Source of the DNA: Bacteroidaceae bacterium
GTDB taxonomy: Bacteria > Bacteroidota > Bacteroidia > Bacteroidales > Bacteroidaceae
DNA length: 5,080 nt
Direction: 5' to 3'
Assembly (NCBI GenBank): GCA_017961965.1
Contig: JAGCWG010000561.1
Span: 1 to 5,080 of the forward strand
The notes beneath the pieces are model-generated. The model had not been told where the DNA came from. It did not search any database and worked only from the letters and a program-made list of their open reading frames with translations. Position numbers and translations under genes: made by a program. Of the stretch, positions 4,568 through 5,080 are shown piece after piece (position 1 is the stretch's first letter; each line of letters opens with the position of its first letter).

Positions 4568-5080
4568 TCATTTCCTATACTTTTCATAAAGCATCTTAGA
4601 TATTGTGACAGCATTCTTTTCCAGTTCTTCATCATACACAAGGTTGATGCTTGCTATATTGATAGCTATCGTTCGTATCGCAGAATTTATCTGTTTCAGT
4701 TCTTCTTCTTTAAACATGTTGTAGTAGCGGTCAGATTTGCGTGACAACTTCATCTTCTGATAGCCTTCAGTCTTACCCAAAAGATTTTGAAAGAGATAAG
4801 GCAACTTGATTACTTTGCCGAGCACCTTAAACTTGCTCACATAGTCCTCGCCATAGCAAAGTGGGAATTGTTCTTCACTCTGTGGCTCAGATGTAATTGA
4901 TACCTTTGCAAGACTTGCAACTATGTCATTAAGAACATTCTGGAGATACCTTACCCCTTCGAGAGAATAATATTGAAGAACTTCTGAAGTTGGAGAATTA
5001 TTTGAAATGCAAGATACTACATGTCTCCCTGTGGATTTAGTCTTCATAAAAGAACCAATATAACCACCTTTCAGCATACT
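4568..5080 (-). CDS. Hypothetical protein, partial (5' end at or beyond the window edge)
   Basis: An unrecognised leftward frame ending in TGA at 4568. It is open through the right edge, so the true start is unknown; in-frame ATGs lie at 5077 and 5047. The visible part, about 170 residues, is soluble and rich in Lys, Glu and Ser. It has no signal peptide or membrane segment. The middle carries KVLGKVIKLPYLFQNLLGK. The C-terminal 60 residues look helical (EEELKQINSAIRTIAINIAS then LEKNAVTISKMLYEKYRK). No catalytic motif is seen. Base composition is lower in GC than the neighbouring operon: line 4681-4740 has 21 G+C in 60, against 30 in 60 at 3241-3300. This hints at a lineage-specific or acquired gene. 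It could be the C-terminal part of a larger protein. Coding status is likely from the long open frame; function is unknown. Confidence 0.65.
   Translation of the reverse strand, partial: SMLKGGYIGSFMKTKSTGRHVVSCISNNSPTSEVLQYYSLEGVRYLQNVLNDIVASLAKVSITSEPQSEEQFPLCYGEDYVSKFKVLGKVIKLPYLFQNLLGKTEGYQKMKLSRKSDRYYNMFKEEELKQINSAIRTIAINIASINLVYDEELEKNAVTISKMLYEKYRK

Overview
The window looks like a chromosomal stretch from a Bacteroidales bacterium, most likely Prevotella/Segatella or a close relative. Three things point there. Promoters fit the Bacteroidetes form (TTG or TTTG near -33, TAnnTTTG near -7) rather than -35/-10 boxes. The protein families (head GIN/DUF2807, DUF5063) are typical of the phylum. 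The intergenic DNA is AT-rich between genes of moderate GC. This placement is inference from sequence reading; no search was run.

Layout. Positions 1-275 are AT-rich, with no gene and a set of phased direct repeats just before a rightward gene. That gene (276-1076, +) encodes a secreted head-GIN/DUF2807 protein with eight regularly spaced Gly-Ser-Gly turns, probably a beta-helix. It converges on a leftward tRNA-Arg(CCG) gene (1173-1246, -), and one strong hairpin (1123-1161) between them can terminate both. The tRNA has an apparent promoter about 190 bases upstream (1437-1466, -), and the intervening leader is packed with inverted repeats and 7-bp arrays. Positions 1515-1577 and 1669-1711 hold leftward intrinsic terminators that close the next operon and insulate the tRNA promoter.

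The core is a leftward three-gene operon. A promoter at 4226-4257 drives, in order, a DUF5063 protein (3671-4216), a DEDDy-type 3'-5' exonuclease (2997-3650) and an RlmI-like 23S rRNA m5C methyltransferase (1737-2915). The small gaps and single terminator suggest one transcript. An RNA-processing or ribosome-related theme is plausible for the last two genes; the role of DUF5063 is unknown.

To the right, 4237-4567 carries four 11-bp tandem repeats, two tiny in-frame reading frames with good ribosome-binding sites, and no convincing gene. The window ends inside an unrecognised, low-GC leftward gene (4568-5080) that runs off the edge.

No complete new defence or mobile system is visible. The points most worth a second look are the repeats upstream of the GIN gene, the unusual tRNA-Arg with its structured leader, and the 11-bp repeat element with small reading frames.
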